From Candidatus Iainarchaeum sp. (GTDB lineage: Archaea; Iainarchaeota; Iainarchaeia; Iainarchaeales; GCA-2688035): 64,000 nucleotides of DNA. A program made the translations under genes and the position numbers. Positions 24,670-33,693 of this stretch are shown here, one piece after another. The notes beneath the pieces were generated by a model, which saw nothing but the letters and a program-made list of their open reading frames with translations, had not been told where the DNA came from and searched no databases. How positions within the stretch are numbered: the stretch's first letter is position 1; each line of letters opens with the position of its first letter. Location: positions 1 through 64,000 of the forward strand of contig NZBU01000001.1 of assembly GCA_002688035.1 (NCBI GenBank), in the 5' to 3' direction.

Positions 24670-26694
24670 TTAGAACAACACGTCAAACGCTTTCTTGCCA
24701 TCCATATCTAATAAGAATTTGTATCGTGCATCAACATAGTCCTGGATTTTTTGCACTTCTTCTTCGCCCAAATGTTTGAAGCGGCCTTGCAGTTGTAGGT
24801 ATTCAAGAACAGGCTTTGGTTTCTCTACCTTTTGATTAATTTTTACCACACCGTTCTCTATCTCATAAAGAGGGAAAACTCTTGTTTGAATTGCAAGCTT
24901 GCTTAACTCAATAGTGTCATCAGATTTACAGTGCCAGCCGACTGGGCAGACACAATAAGCATGCAAGAAGCTTGCGTGGGGGATTGCAAGCGCTTTTTGC
25001 ACCTTTGTCTTTAAATCCAAAAGGTTTGCAGGGGACATTGAAGCAACATACTTTATCCCATGAGACGCAATGATATAGGGCAAGGGTTTTTTTGGTTCCT
25101 GTTTACCCGGAATCTTTTTTCCGGCAGGACTTGTAGTAGTTGAAGCATATGGGAATGTTGCACCACTTCTCTGCACCCCGGTATTGTGTACAACAAACCC
25201 GTTTGCAATAAAATTATGTTCTCCTTCGACTCTCAGGTCAAGTGTTGGTTCAAGGCGCTTCCGTTCTATTGACCTTATTTTTTTCATTTCAAAGTTTTTG
25301 TTCCCATATAGGAAATCTCTGTATTTATTCTGGGATCTGTATTTTGAGTTCGTTCCCTTCTTTAGGCTGAAGCAGATATAGCCATAAGTTGAAGCTTTTT
25401 TCAAAGCCCTGTAAACAACTTTGGTGCCCTTTGCTTTTGTCTGCTGGTGGATCTTCCCAACTCTTACATTCATTGTTTGCAGTAATAGTCTCAGCGTCTG
25501 CAACAGCTCTTTGCTTGCTGAAACATAACGGTAACTGTTTCCTATTTTGTAACCGTCGGAAAGCAACAGACCTTCAATAAACGCTTTCTTTTCTTCAATT
25601 GGAAGAGTAAAAACCCATTCAGGAACAACTTTGTTTTTTGCCCCCTTTCCAAATCCAAGCGATTCAACGAACTTGGCGGCATTGATTGAACCTAAATAGA
25701 CTTCGTTCTCGTTTTCCCTTGTTGCATCAACACTAAACACTCTCCTGATAAGTTGCTTTACTGGCACTCTTGCCCTATTACCCTTCGGAACTGAAAATCC
25801 GATTTCTGCCTTCTCAACTCTTACCCAGCCATCTCCGACATACAAGCCAAGCAGTTTCATCAAATCCTTCGAAGACTTTTTTGGAATTGTAACTTCCCTG
25901 ATCCTGTTTACTTTATAATCTCCTTTCTTAGACAACTGTATCTTTGGAAAAATATGTGATTTGCCTTCAAGCCCCTGTTTGAGTACAACGACTTCGTCTC
26001 CCGCACGCAATTCTTCAACGGTTTTCCAGACAAGTTCGCTTTGTTTTCCTCTCCCGTTTCTCTCCAAAACCAGGAATGGGTGATTTCCAGTAGCTTTTAT
26101 TGTCTGGGAATCTGTGTTTATTTCAAAGATTCTTTTTTTTCCATTGTCAAAAATTCCCGTACATTTTTTCAAAACAAGCTTGTGGTTTTTCTGGCTGAAA
26201 GCATAAACCATATCGCCCACACCAATATCAATTATTCTCTTTAAGCCGTCCTTGGTCATTATAAGCGAGTCAAGAGCCAAACAATTCATGTAAGCCTCGT
26301 TGTCTGTTGCAATATATGTGAACTTATGTCCGCGTTCTAATGCACCACTTAGTGCGCCGAAACCAATGTCAAAGCTAGCGCCGTCTCCACCCATTGCAAT
26401 AAGATTAACTTTTTCTCTTTTACCCTGAGCTTTTAGACCGGCGTCAATTCCTGAGGCAATTGCCGCAGCGTTCTCAAATGCACCGTGCACCCATGGAACC
26501 CGCCATGCGCTTTGAGGATAGGGTGTTGAAACAACTTCCATGCAGCCTGTTGCCTGTGCAACAATTGTTTTTGGGCCGGCAGCCTTCATTATATGCCTTA
26601 AAACAAGTGCTTCTCCGCACCCTGCACAAGCTCTGTGGCCTGACGCAAAGTATTCTTCATAATTAATGCCTTTCAAGTCCTTCACATCAACCAC
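24670..26694 (-). CDS. porB: Pyruvate:ferredoxin oxidoreductase beta subunit with intein
   Basis: The precursor of 674 aa consists of N-extein (1-137), intein (138-504) and C-extein (505-674). The 307-aa spliced product is the usual PorB length and binds thiamine diphosphate and a 4Fe-4S cluster; together with PorA, PorC and PorD it oxidises pyruvate to acetyl-CoA and CO2, reducing ferredoxin. Motifs: CAGCGE (23-28), [10 protein letters not shown] (102-111) and the TPP/Mg loop DNEAYMN (131-137), which the intein interrupts immediately after N137. After splicing it reads [13 protein letters not shown]. It is the last gene of the por operon and overlaps porA by 13 bases. Confidence 0.95.
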   Translation of the reverse strand: MVDVKDLKGINYEEYFASGHRACAGCGEALVLRHIMKAAGPKTIVAQATGCMEVVSTPYPQSAWRVPWVHGAFENAAAIASGIDAGLKAQGKREKVNLIAMGGDGASFDIGFGALSGALERGHKFTYIATDNEAYMNCLALDSLIMTKDGLKRIIDIGVGDMVYAFSQKNHKLVLKKCTGIFDNGKKRIFEINTDSQTIKATGNHPFLVLERNGRGKQSELVWKTVEELRAGDEVVVLKQGLEGKSHIFPKIQLSKKGDYKVNRIREVTIPKKSSKDLMKLLGLYVGDGWVRVEKAEIGFSVPKGNRARVPVKQLIRRVFSVDATRENENEVYLGSINAAKFVESLGFGKGAKNKVVPEWVFTLPIEEKKAFIEGLLLSDGYKIGNSYRYVSASKELLQTLRLLLQTMNVRVGKIHQQTKAKGTKVVYRALKKASTYGYICFSLKKGTNSKYRSQNKYRDFLYGNKNFEMKKIRSIERKRLEPTLDLRVEGEHNFIANGFVVHNTGVQRSGATFPYASTTTSPAGKKIPGKQEPKKPLPYIIASHGIKYVASMSPANLLDLKTKVQKALAIPHASFLHAYCVCPVGWHCKSDDTIELSKLAIQTRVFPLYEIENGVVKINQKVEKPKPVLEYLQLQGRFKHLGEEEVQKIQDYVDARYKFLLDMDGKKAFDVLF
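25183..26283 (-). mobile_element. Intein with LAGLIDADG homing endonuclease inside porB
   Basis: This is a 367-aa protein insert. The first residue is Cys (CLALDSLIM, block A), block B is TGNHPFLV, two LAGLIDADG-type motifs are LLGLYVGDG and [10 protein letters not shown], block F is [10 protein letters not shown] and the end is VVHN followed by Thr as first C-extein residue. Thus splicing nucleophiles are Cys1 and Thr+1 with a terminal His-Asn. All blocks are present, so it is probably active in splicing. Both endonuclease motifs keep their acidic residue, so homing may still work. Insertion at the TPP-binding motif is a typical choice of a highly conserved site. Confidence 0.95.
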
Positions 26695-27818
26695 TCCCTC
26701 GACTGCTTACCCTTCTCCAAATCAGTGAAAACAGATTCAATGTGTTTAAGGGTAATATCCTTTCCACCAAGTCCTGCAATATAACCAAACAGTTTCAGTT
26801 CAGGAGTGATTGCGCTAATCTCGGTAAACAATGGCCCATTGGATCCGAGTGAAATATGCCTGTCCAATACTGCGAGTCCCTTAAGATTTTTCACTGCGGC
26901 CTGAAGCTCTTTGACAGGGAATGGTCTAAAGCTCCTGAGCCTTATAACACCAACCTTTTTGCCTTTTGCCCGCAACTCCTCAGCCTTTGCCTTTGCTGTT
27001 CCACAAAGGGTTCCCATTCCAAGGATTGCGTATTCCGCATCACCCATATCAGTTAACTCAACAAGGCCATCACCATAACCTCTTCCAATCTGTTTTTTGT
27101 AATATGAATTAGCTTTTTTAATCACATCCAATGCAGCCGTCATTGCGTCCTGCTGCTGCTTCTTGAAGCCCATGAAGCTGTCAGGGAAACCAATTGGCCC
27201 AAATGTCTTTGGATTGTTCACGTCAAGTGTGTCCTCCCTCGTGAAAGCAGGAAGGAATTTGTCAACCTGTGCTTGTTCAGGCACATCAACATTTTCAAAA
27301 ACATGGGTTAGTGTGAATCCATCAAGGCACATCATTGCAGGCAAGGAAACTTTTTTGTCCTCCGCAATTTTGTAGCATTGAATCATAGTGTCAACGCACT
27401 CTTGACTTGACTCTGCATACAACTGAATCCAACCCTGGTCTCGAGCTGAAACAGCATCGCTATGATCATTCCAAATGTTTATTGGCGCCGCCAAAGTTCT
27501 GTTCGCAACAGCCATTACAGCAGGGAGGCGCATTCCGGAGAGTATTGGTAAAATCTCATACATTAGCGCAAATCCATTGCTGCTTGTCGCAGTAAAGCTT
27601 CTTGCACCAGAAAGAATTGAGCCAATGAGGGCTGAGGCAGCGGAGTGCTCTGATTCAACATGAATCATTTCTGCGTCCATTTCGCCGTCAAAAATGTAAT
27701 CCGCGATTCTTTCAGGAATGTGTGTTGAGGGGGTAATAGGATACATTGGGCAAACCTTTACCCTGGCAAGCTTTACAGCTAGTGCAACTGCTTCACTTGC
27801 TTCTACAACAGATTTCAT
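26682..27818 (-). CDS. porA: Pyruvate:ferredoxin oxidoreductase alpha subunit
   Basis: The 378 aa contain the pyrimidine-binding domain I ([10 protein letters not shown] near 25, then [26 protein letters not shown]) and transketolase-like domain II ([35 protein letters not shown], about 270-303). It pairs with PorB to build the thiamine diphosphate site. Gene order is porC-porD-porA-porB with overlaps of 4, 4 and 13 bases, so all four are translationally linked. This is the typical archaeal four-subunit arrangement rather than the fused bacterial form. Confidence 0.95.
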   Translation of the reverse strand: MKSVVEASEAVALAVKLARVKVCPMYPITPSTHIPERIADYIFDGEMDAEMIHVESEHSAASALIGSILSGARSFTATSSNGFALMYEILPILSGMRLPAVMAVANRTLAAPINIWNDHSDAVSARDQGWIQLYAESSQECVDTMIQCYKIAEDKKVSLPAMMCLDGFTLTHVFENVDVPEQAQVDKFLPAFTREDTLDVNNPKTFGPIGFPDSFMGFKKQQQDAMTAALDVIKKANSYYKKQIGRGYGDGLVELTDMGDAEYAILGMGTLCGTAKAKAEELRAKGKKVGVIRLRSFRPFPVKELQAAVKNLKGLAVLDRHISLGSNGPLFTEISAITPELKLFGYIAGLGGKDITLKHIESVFTDLEKGKQSREWLM

Positions 27819-28129
27819 TTCTCCTCCAACTCCTTGTTTATTGCGTCAACAGGGCACTCTTTTACACAAGTCAGGCAACCCTTGCAGTAATCATAATTCA
27901 CATTATAACGCCCTTTCTTGTCTACAAAGATTGCTGCATCAGGGCAAACTCTCCAACAAGTGCTGCACTTAATGCACTTTTCTTGAATGATAACAGGGCG
28001 AAATGTTCTCCATGAGCCAGTGTGGTAGTCCATAGAGCTTCCTGGTTTCTTTATTACTGCTCCAAGATTCAACTCTATCTGTTGGGCCTTGATATCTCCC
28101 ACGGTTTCCTTCCTTTGGACTTTTGTCAT
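27815..28129 (-). CDS. porD: Pyruvate:ferredoxin oxidoreductase delta subunit (2[4Fe-4S] ferredoxin type)
   Basis: The 104-aa protein has two complete cluster motifs, CIKCSTCWRVCP and CKGCLTCVKECP, which hold two 4Fe-4S clusters and relay electrons from the PorB cluster to external ferredoxin. The N-terminal half contains the GSWRTFRPV stretch common in PorD. It overlaps porC upstream and porA downstream by four bases each. Confidence 0.95.
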   Translation of the reverse strand: MTKVQRKETVGDIKAQQIELNLGAVIKKPGSSMDYHTGSWRTFRPVIIQEKCIKCSTCWRVCPDAAIFVDKKGRYNVNYDYCKGCLTCVKECPVDAINKELEEK

Positions 28130-28683
28130 CCTTTCACTTCCTTGGCTTTTTCAAACAAAATCTTACAGGCTTCCTTATTAAGGTCTGAGACCCTGCCTTT
28201 TGCTGCAAACTTTTCTTCAATTGCCTTGTTAAGCGCTCCTAGTGAAACTTCTTCGCTCATAGCTGCAAATGCTCCCAGTGCAGCAATATTCACAAACGGT
28301 TTCCCAATAACCTTTAGAGCGACCTCGGTAATGTCAATTGTCTTTGCATTAAATTTTTCAAGCCCGAGTTCCTTTGGACTCTTGTTGCTGTTAACAAGAA
28401 TCATTCCATCTTTTCCCACTCCTTTGGCAACATCAATGTTTGCCATTAGAGAAGGATCAAGAACAATTGCATAATCGGGAGTGTAAACATGCTGTCTTAC
28501 ATTAATTGGATTCTCAGAAATACGGGTGTAACTTTCAACTGGGGCTCCAGTTCTTTCAACACCAAAATTAGGGAAAGCCTGTGTATACTTTCCATCGTGA
28601 AAAGCGGCAATGGCCAGTACTTGGCTGCTTGTTACAGCCCCTTGGCCACCTCTCCCATGAAATCTGATCTCACGCAAAGGCAT
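28126..28683 (-). CDS. porC: Pyruvate:ferredoxin oxidoreductase gamma subunit
   Basis: The 185 aa start with REIRFHGRGGQGAVTSSQVLA, the signature of 2-oxoacid oxidoreductase gamma domains that help bind CoA, and continue with FGVERTGAPVESYTRI and NIAALGAFA. It is the first gene of the por operon. AGGCGG-type and A-rich DNA in the 58 bases to the divergent acylphosphatase gene must hold both promoters (ATTAAAAAAGG around 28709). Confidence 0.95.
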   Translation of the reverse strand: MPLREIRFHGRGGQGAVTSSQVLAIAAFHDGKYTQAFPNFGVERTGAPVESYTRISENPINVRQHVYTPDYAIVLDPSLMANIDVAKGVGKDGMILVNSNKSPKELGLEKFNAKTIDITEVALKVIGKPFVNIAALGAFAAMSEEVSLGALNKAIEEKFAAKGRVSDLNKEACKILFEKAKEVKG

Positions 28684-28741
28684 GTACTAGAAAAGGGAGG
28701 AAAAGATTAAAAAAGGCAATCAACATTTGTTATTACGTCGC

Positions 28742-29014
28742 ATGCCGAGAATTAATTTGATTGTGAAAGGCCGTGTTCATGGCGTTGGTTTCAGGTTCTT
28801 TAGTTCAAGGACCGCAAACAGCCTTGGGCTAAAGGGCATTGTGAGAAATCTACCAAACGGTTGTGTGGAAATTATTGCAGAGGGTCCAAAGCCAATGCTT
28901 GACAAGCTATTGGAGAGAATTCGCGACGGTCCAATAACCGCCAGGGTAGATGATGTAGATTGCAAGTGGGAAGAAGAGAAAAACGAATTCAGCTGCTTTG
29001 AAATAAAATTTTAA
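28742..29014 (+). CDS. acyP: Acylphosphatase
   Basis: The 90-aa protein hydrolyses acyl phosphates. It carries the phosphate-binding loop GRVHGVGFRFF with the catalytic Arg, and GIVRNLPNGCVEIIAEG with the catalytic Asn and the GxVxN-x-x-x-G-x-V-E pattern. The start is the ATG at 28742; a TTG at 28727 would extend it by five residues. The last four bases overlap the convergent gene at 29011. Confidence 0.93.
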   Translation: MPRINLIVKGRVHGVGFRFFSSRTANSLGLKGIVRNLPNGCVEIIAEGPKPMLDKLLERIRDGPITARVDDVDCKWEEEKNEFSCFEIKF

Positions 29015-29499
29015 ACTACTTTGACGCCGAGGATTAATTCCTCGTTTGCTATTTCCTGACCATTAATGCTAAGTGAGATCCTGACCTTATATGAACCGCT
29101 TTGAATTTCTTTTGTTGGATCAGGTCGCAATACAAAGGCTTTTAGCTCGCGGCTCGTTCCAGGGGCCATAGAATCAATTCGCCTTGAAACAGGAAAAATT
29201 ATCAGCTTGTTGCTGCCTACTTCCTCAACCTTTACCACAACACTGGAAACCGTTGTGCTATCTGTATTGAAAACATTCACGTTCAGCAAAGAACTTGACT
29301 CTGTACTGGTGGTTAGGTCAAGTGGGTTTGGTGCAAGCGAAACCTCTAATGGTTTTGGTTTCAAAAATTCTGCCAACGAAAATAATAGGGCAAGAACAAC
29401 AATAAGTACAATAATTGCGAGCAGTGGATATTTGAACTGCTTCAATGAAACCTTTACAGTTGGAAAATTAAAGGTCTTGTTTTCATCATATATGCTCAT
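29011..29499 (-). CDS. Membrane-anchored beta-sandwich protein
   Basis: I do not recognise the family. The 162 aa have a short cytoplasmic N-terminus, one membrane segment (about 26-46, PLLAIIVLIVVLALLFSL) and an outer domain of about 110 aa with the strand pattern of CARDB/Ig-like folds (LEVSLAPNPLDLT, LNVNVFNTDST, GSYKVRISLSINGQEIA). It contains no cysteine. Such domains commonly mediate protein-protein contact at the archaeal surface. It stands alone between two promoters. Confidence 0.65.
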   Translation of the reverse strand: MSIYDENKTFNFPTVKVSLKQFKYPLLAIIVLIVVLALLFSLAEFLKPKPLEVSLAPNPLDLTTSTESSSLLNVNVFNTDSTTVSSVVVKVEEVGSNKLIIFPVSRRIDSMAPGTSRELKAFVLRPDPTKEIQSGSYKVRISLSINGQEIANEELILGVKVV

Positions 29500-29652
29500 A
29501 GTTTAGAATAAGAGCTTTGAGGTTAATAAAAGTTTTCCTGCTCGGCCCTATAAATACTCTGCCTGCGCCTCTTTCCCCAGGCATTTCTCACAATCACCTC
29601 TTTTAAGCTCAAGGCAATAAAGGTTTAAAACTTTAAAAGCCTAAATTAGTTT

Positions 29653-30039
29653 ATGAAAGGCAGAAAAAGAAGGTTGGAAAACTTTGATAAAAGAGCAGAA
29701 GCAGCTTTTAGGGCCAGGAAAAAGGGAAAATACCGGATTAGTACAAGGGATGGAAGACGCATAATGTTTGCGGTTGATGGCCATAAGCGGCTTGTCCTGA
29801 AGTTCAATCCAAGGGATGTCCAGGATGCATTAAAAATCCAAAACGAGCTTACTGCAAGAATAAAGAGAAGGAATATTGTACCGAAAAAATATGTCTTTGT
29901 GCCAATCAAAGCCGTAGTTGAAACACGGTCCAAGGAATGGGCTGTCCAGGAATACCTTAACAAACCATCGCTCAACGCATTGCGCAAATATTTTGAAGCG
30001 GAAAAGGATTTTAAGCGAAACGGCAGGCACAAGGTATAA
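29653..30039 (+). CDS. Basic hypothetical protein
   Basis: I do not recognise this 128-aa protein. It is strongly basic (many Lys and Arg at both ends), without membrane segments or cysteines, with a central beta-rich part (YRISTRDGRRIMFAVDGHKRLVLKF) and helical C-terminus. The charge suggests contact with nucleic acid. An ATG start is preceded by TTTAAAACTTTAAAA, a TATA-like stretch about 17-30 bases upstream. It is followed after 15 bases, containing GAGAG, by another small gene. Confidence 0.6.
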   Translation: MKGRKRRLENFDKRAEAAFRARKKGKYRISTRDGRRIMFAVDGHKRLVLKFNPRDVQDALKIQNELTARIKRRNIVPKKYVFVPIKAVVETRSKEWAVQEYLNKPSLNALRKYFEAEKDFKRNGRHKV

Positions 30040-30054
30040 CTCCTTCCAGAGAGA

Positions 30055-30291
30055 ATGGATCCAAAGGAGAAAGACCGCGCAGGAAGACTTACAATGGAGG
30101 AAGTGCGAATCTGCAAAAACTTCCTAAAATCAAACAAAGGCGTTTCAATGGAGCAGATTGAGGCTAGTGTTAAAGAGCTTCAAGAACATTTGGACCTCCT
30201 TAGCTATCAAGCAGCAGTTCATGAAAGCAATATACTAGTTATTGGAAACACACCCGACAAAAAAATAAGACTTGCGATAGTCGACCTCTGA
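30055..30291 (+). CDS. Small hypothetical protein
   Basis: This 78-aa protein is not recognised. It is mostly helical and charged (RLTMEEVRICKNFLKSNKGVSMEQIEASVKE shown here only in part: helix about 12-55), and ends in a short beta stretch (ILVIGNTPDKKIRLAIVDL). It is 15 bases behind the preceding basic protein and probably co-transcribed. Its stop lies three bases before the end of the convergent DUF357 gene. Confidence 0.55.
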   Translation: MDPKEKDRAGRLTMEEVRICKNFLKSNKGVSMEQIEASVKELQEHLDLLSYQAAVHESNILVIGNTPDKKIRLAIVDL

Positions 30292-30294
30292 TTC

Positions 30295-30588
30295 TCAGGG
30301 CAGGGTAAACAGCTGATCGTCCTCTTTCCCATCGAGAATTCCTGATCTGACACCAGCATCAAGCCAGGCATGAGCATAGCTATAAGCCGCAAGGGCCAGC
30401 AAAAGCTTTTCGGATTCCTCAAAGTGCTTTGCATCATTAAAATAGTTGTTGGCCATTTCAAGGAAATCCTCTGCCCGCTTAAAATCAGGTGTTCCCTCCT
30501 TGGCCTTAATCTCGACTTTCTCAAGTGCCTTTTTTGTCAGCACACGATAGTGCCGAACTTTTGCTTTTAGTGCGTTTTTTTCAATCAT
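30295..30588 (-). CDS. DUF357 family protein
   Basis: The 97-aa, all-helical protein fits archaeal DUF357: a central NYFNDAKHFEESEKLLLALAAYSYAHAWLDAGVRSGIL is characteristic (quoted residues about 47-85, key part YSYAHAWLDAGVRSG). DUF357 proteins are conserved in archaea without an established role. The start overlaps the stop of dphB by eight bases, so the two are translated together. Confidence 0.85.
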   Translation of the reverse strand: MIEKNALKAKVRHYRVLTKKALEKVEIKAKEGTPDFKRAEDFLEMANNYFNDAKHFEESEKLLLALAAYSYAHAWLDAGVRSGILDGKEDDQLFTLP

Positions 30589-31345
30589 TCCAATCAGCCA
30601 ACTCGCGCAGCGCCTCTTTCTCTTTTTCGTTTAGGTTTCCGGCAACAATAAGGGACTGAGGCATTGCAGCATAAGACGAGCGCGTTAACTCGCTAAATGT
30701 TCCGGCCTTGATCTTTTCGTCCTTGCAACCCAAACCATAAAGCCCGATCAGCACGGCATTCTGAACAATCTTTTTGCCATTGCTCTTCTCAATCTTTTCA
30801 AGGACTGCTAGGGCCTCTGAAACAATCACGAGATTGTCTTTTTCCGCATCAATATCAAGCAAGCAAAGAGTATGTAATCCTGCTTCGTGATTGGCCTCGA
30901 TTACATTGTAAAAAGATTCAGGAGCATAGTTCTCACGCGGAGCCACAATTGTTGTTACCCTACCAAACTTGTAAGAGTCCAAACCGCTTTCCGGGAGAAA
31001 ATCAAATATACTTAGACCGGCGACAACTTTTGTTTCGGCCCCCAGTTTTTTTGCGTCAATCAAGAGTTGGAGATGGGTTGTTGCATTAAGGGCATTACCA
31101 AAAACCAGTAGGGCAATGTTCTCCTGCTTTGATTCCTTGAGCAGTAATTCAAAACCCTCTTCAACCCCTTTTCGCTCGAGGGCAACAAACTTTTTTCCGG
31201 TAAGCTGTTCAAGCTCGGCAATACTGCCCTCGCTGTACTTGCTTGTGTAGTTCTCGAAGAAAACCTTGGAGCAGGATTCAATGGCCTGCTTTGCCTCAAT
31301 TGTGAGATGGCCTGATTTCAAACCAATTCCAATCAAATAAAACAT
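30581..31345 (-). CDS. dphB: Diphthine synthase
   Basis: This SAM-dependent methyltransferase adds methyl groups to the modified histidine of elongation factor 2 in diphthamide synthesis. The 254 aa belong to the tetrapyrrole-methylase-like fold: MFYLIGIGLKSGHLTIEA at the N-terminus (GxG-L...LT pattern), LVFGNALNATTHLQLL, and GLYGLGCKDEKI near 210. Length is typical of archaeal Dph5. It heads a two-gene unit with DUF357. The perfect palindrome ACACCGGTGT lies six bases upstream of its start. Confidence 0.93.
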   Translation of the reverse strand: MFYLIGIGLKSGHLTIEAKQAIESCSKVFFENYTSKYSEGSIAELEQLTGKKFVALERKGVEEGFELLLKESKQENIALLVFGNALNATTHLQLLIDAKKLGAETKVVAGLSIFDFLPESGLDSYKFGRVTTIVAPRENYAPESFYNVIEANHEAGLHTLCLLDIDAEKDNLVIVSEALAVLEKIEKSNGKKIVQNAVLIGLYGLGCKDEKIKAGTFSELTRSSYAAMPQSLIVAGNLNEKEKEALRELADWND

Positions 31346-31350
31346 TTTTC

Positions 31351-31410
31351 ACACCGGTGTTTTTATTATTAAAATATTGGCTCCAAAAAGGTTTTTATAT
31401 AAGCACCGGT
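31351..31410. promoter_or_regulatory. Promoter region with CACCGGT repeats and TATA box
   Basis: A perfect palindrome ACACCGGTGT occupies 31351-31360, directly upstream of dphB, and a second CACCGGT is at 31404-31410. Between them is TTTTTATATAA (about 31392-31402), a plus-strand TATA box, and an AT-rich run that could serve dphB. The paired CACCGGT sites flanking the box look like operator half-sites. No RNA or protein gene of certain nature follows before the tRNA, only a 39-codon frame (31435-31554). Confidence 0.45.
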
Positions 31411-31582
31411 AATCAAAACCAAGTTTCACCCCACATGACCCCCAAAGGTATTGTTATTAGCACAGATATAATAATACGAGTTTGGAATAGGTTCTGGGCA
31501 TTTAAAAAATTGAAATATTTAACTGATGCGACCCCCCATAAATTCATTTATTAAAATTAATCCCACTCATAAAACTGTGTAC

Positions 31583-31657
31583 GGGGCGGTAGTATAGCTT
31601 GGTCTAGTATTCGGCGTTCGGGGCGCTGTGACGGGGGTTCAAATCCTCCCCGTCCCA
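31583..31657 (+). tRNA. tRNA-Pro (anticodon CGG)
   Basis: The 75-nt sequence folds as a cloverleaf. Acceptor GGGGCGG (31583-31589) pairs with CCGTCCC (31650-31656). The D arm has AGCTTGGTCTA as loop. Anticodon stem CGGCG/CGCTG encloses loop TTCGGGG with U33 and anticodon CGG at 31619-31621, followed by G37. The T arm is GGGGG-TTCAAAT-CCTCC. The discriminator is A and no CCA is encoded. No intron is seen. TTTATTAAAATT about 26-37 bases upstream can act as TATA box. Confidence 0.93.
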
Positions 31658-31738
31658 TCTACTCAAAGTCAAAGACACACAAAACTTTTTAAACTAGTTA
31701 GCATTTAATCTTTAAGTTGGGAATATTTCGGTGGTTGG

Positions 31739-33436
31739 GTGAAAGGGAAAGACATTTTGAACGAGATTATTTCTACTTCTGGTGGAGAGTTCTACACCCC
31801 TATTCCTGATGGATATAAACTGGGGAAAACCAAGTATGTGATTGTTACCGGCTCTGTGATGTCGGGAATTGGTAAAGGCACTATCAGCAGCTCGCTTTGC
31901 AAGTGTTTGCAGGATCGCGGTTTGAAAGTTGAGCCTACAAAACTCGAAGCTTATTTGAATGTTGATGCCGGCACACTAAATCCTTTCAGGCACGGTGAAG
32001 TATTTGTGCTTGATGATGGTTATGAAACTGATTTAGACTTAGGAACTTATGAGAGAATGCTTGACAAGAATCTGACAAAGGACAACTTTGTTACTTCAGG
32101 TAGAATCTACCAAACACTAATTGAGAAAGAGCGCGCAGGAAAGTATTTGGGGAGAGATGTTCAATTCATACCCCATGTTACTGGCGAAATTAAAAGCATT
32201 GTGAGAAACCTTGCAATCAAGAGCAAGGCCGATGTTGTTGTAATCGAGATTGGTGGAACAGTTGGAGACTATGAGAACATGTTTGCACTCGAAGCCCTAA
32301 GGGAGCTCCAGTATGAGGAGGGCCATGAAAATGTTTGCTTTGTTAATGTTACATATATCATGCAGCCAAGCAGTCTTGGGGAACAAAAGAGCAAGGCAGC
32401 ACAGCTTGGCATAAAGCGCCTGATTGGAATGGGAATACAGCCAGATGTTATTGTGTGCAGGAGCGAGAGTCCTGTTAGGGCAAGTATCAAGGATAAGATA
32501 AGCCTCAACACTAATGTTCCATTAAACAGGGTTATTGGAGTGCATGATGTGAGCAACATTTATTCTCTGCCACTTGCATTGAGAGAGCATGAGTTTGGCG
32601 AGCGCGTTCTTGAAACACTCGAGCTAGAGAAAAAGTTCAAGACAAATGGTAACACAGCCCTGAAAAAGTGGGTTAAGGAAACAAGTTACTTTGGAAAGGG
32701 CAAACCACTTGTAATTGGCATTGCCGGAAAATATACCGGGAGCAGTGACACTTATATCAGCATTCTAAAAGCACTGGAGCACTGCAGTTTTGCAATCGAC
32801 AGGAAACTTAATTTTAAGTGGGTTGAAACAACAGAGATTGAGAAAGGCAAGAGCGTTGAAAGCGAGCTCAAGGGCCTTGACGGGGTAATTGTCCCTGGCG
32901 GATTTGGGAAGCGCGGAATAGAAGGAAAGATTGCTGTTGCAAAGTACTGCCGCGAGAACAATATTCCATACCTAGGATTATGTCTTGGATTCCAAATCGC
33001 GCTGATTGATATCGCGAGAAATGTTGTTGGTTTGAAGGAAGCAAACAGCACAGAATTTGATCCAAAGGCAAAAGACCCTGTAATTGATATTTTACCTGAG
33101 CAAAAGAAGATCCATGGACTTGGCGGAAATATGCGTTTGGGTGGAAAGGATGTTGAGGTAAAACCTAGAACTATTGCTGCGAAGATTCATAATAATGCAA
33201 AGAAGATTAGGAGGCGCTTTAGACATAGGTTTGAGTGCAACCCAGAGTATATTGAAAGGTTTGAAAAGGCCGGAGTAGTCTTCAGCGGGAAGGCACCTGG
33301 CGAACAGATAATGCAAATCCTGGAACTGCCAAAACACAAGTTCTTGATGGCTTCGCAGTTCCACCCTGAATTTACCAGCAGGCCACTGCATGCCGATGAG
33401 ATGTTCTTGGCCTTTGTAAAAGCCTGTGAAAAATAG
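31739..33436 (+). CDS. pyrG: CTP synthase
   Basis: It aminates UTP to CTP using glutamine and ATP. The 565 aa contain the synthase domain (about 28-300, SVMSGIGKGT ATP loop) and a class I glutamine amidotransferase domain with the nucleophile in GLCLGFQ (about 418) and His-Glu in FHPEF (about 540). The GTG start at 31739 follows GGTGG; it adds about 28 residues before the usual KTKYVIVTG start of the family. It is the next gene after tRNA-Pro on the same strand. Confidence 0.96.
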   Translation: MKGKDILNEIISTSGGEFYTPIPDGYKLGKTKYVIVTGSVMSGIGKGTISSSLCKCLQDRGLKVEPTKLEAYLNVDAGTLNPFRHGEVFVLDDGYETDLDLGTYERMLDKNLTKDNFVTSGRIYQTLIEKERAGKYLGRDVQFIPHVTGEIKSIVRNLAIKSKADVVVIEIGGTVGDYENMFALEALRELQYEEGHENVCFVNVTYIMQPSSLGEQKSKAAQLGIKRLIGMGIQPDVIVCRSESPVRASIKDKISLNTNVPLNRVIGVHDVSNIYSLPLALREHEFGERVLETLELEKKFKTNGNTALKKWVKETSYFGKGKPLVIGIAGKYTGSSDTYISILKALEHCSFAIDRKLNFKWVETTEIEKGKSVESELKGLDGVIVPGGFGKRGIEGKIAVAKYCRENNIPYLGLCLGFQIALIDIARNVVGLKEANSTEFDPKAKDPVIDILPEQKKIHGLGGNMRLGGKDVEVKPRTIAAKIHNNAKKIRRRFRHRFECNPEYIERFEKAGVVFSGKAPGEQIMQILELPKHKFLMASQFHPEFTSRPLHADEMFLAFVKACEK

Positions 33437-33442
33437 TTTTCA

Positions 33443-33622
33443 TTACTTTGTCTTCTCGGCTTCATCTACAAGCATTATTGGAATGCCGTTTTCCACCCTA
33501 TAAGCAAGTTTGCAGTTTTTGCACAAGAGTTTTGCCTCCTGCGCCTTATAGGATAGGGAACCCTTACATTTTGGGCAGGCAAGCACATCCAAAAGCTGTT
33601 TTGGGACTTCTTTCTGCTGCAT
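33443..33622 (-). CDS. Trm112-like zinc-ribbon protein
   Basis: The 59-aa protein has two CxxC pairs (LACPKCKGSL and LLCKNCKLAY) and ends with RVENGIPIML, the classic Trm112/YcaR pattern. In archaea and eukaryotes Trm112 activates methyltransferases that modify tRNA, rRNA or release factors. I use the ATG at 33622; a TTG six bases upstream is possible. It is convergent with pyrG, six bases apart. Confidence 0.85.
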   Translation of the reverse strand: MQQKEVPKQLLDVLACPKCKGSLSYKAQEAKLLCKNCKLAYRVENGIPIMLVDEAEKTK

Positions 33623-33693
33623 AGGCAAAATTTAAGGAACTAAAAATTTTTAAACCAGTTTCTCGTTATTAAATACACTTTTTGGGTGCTTAA

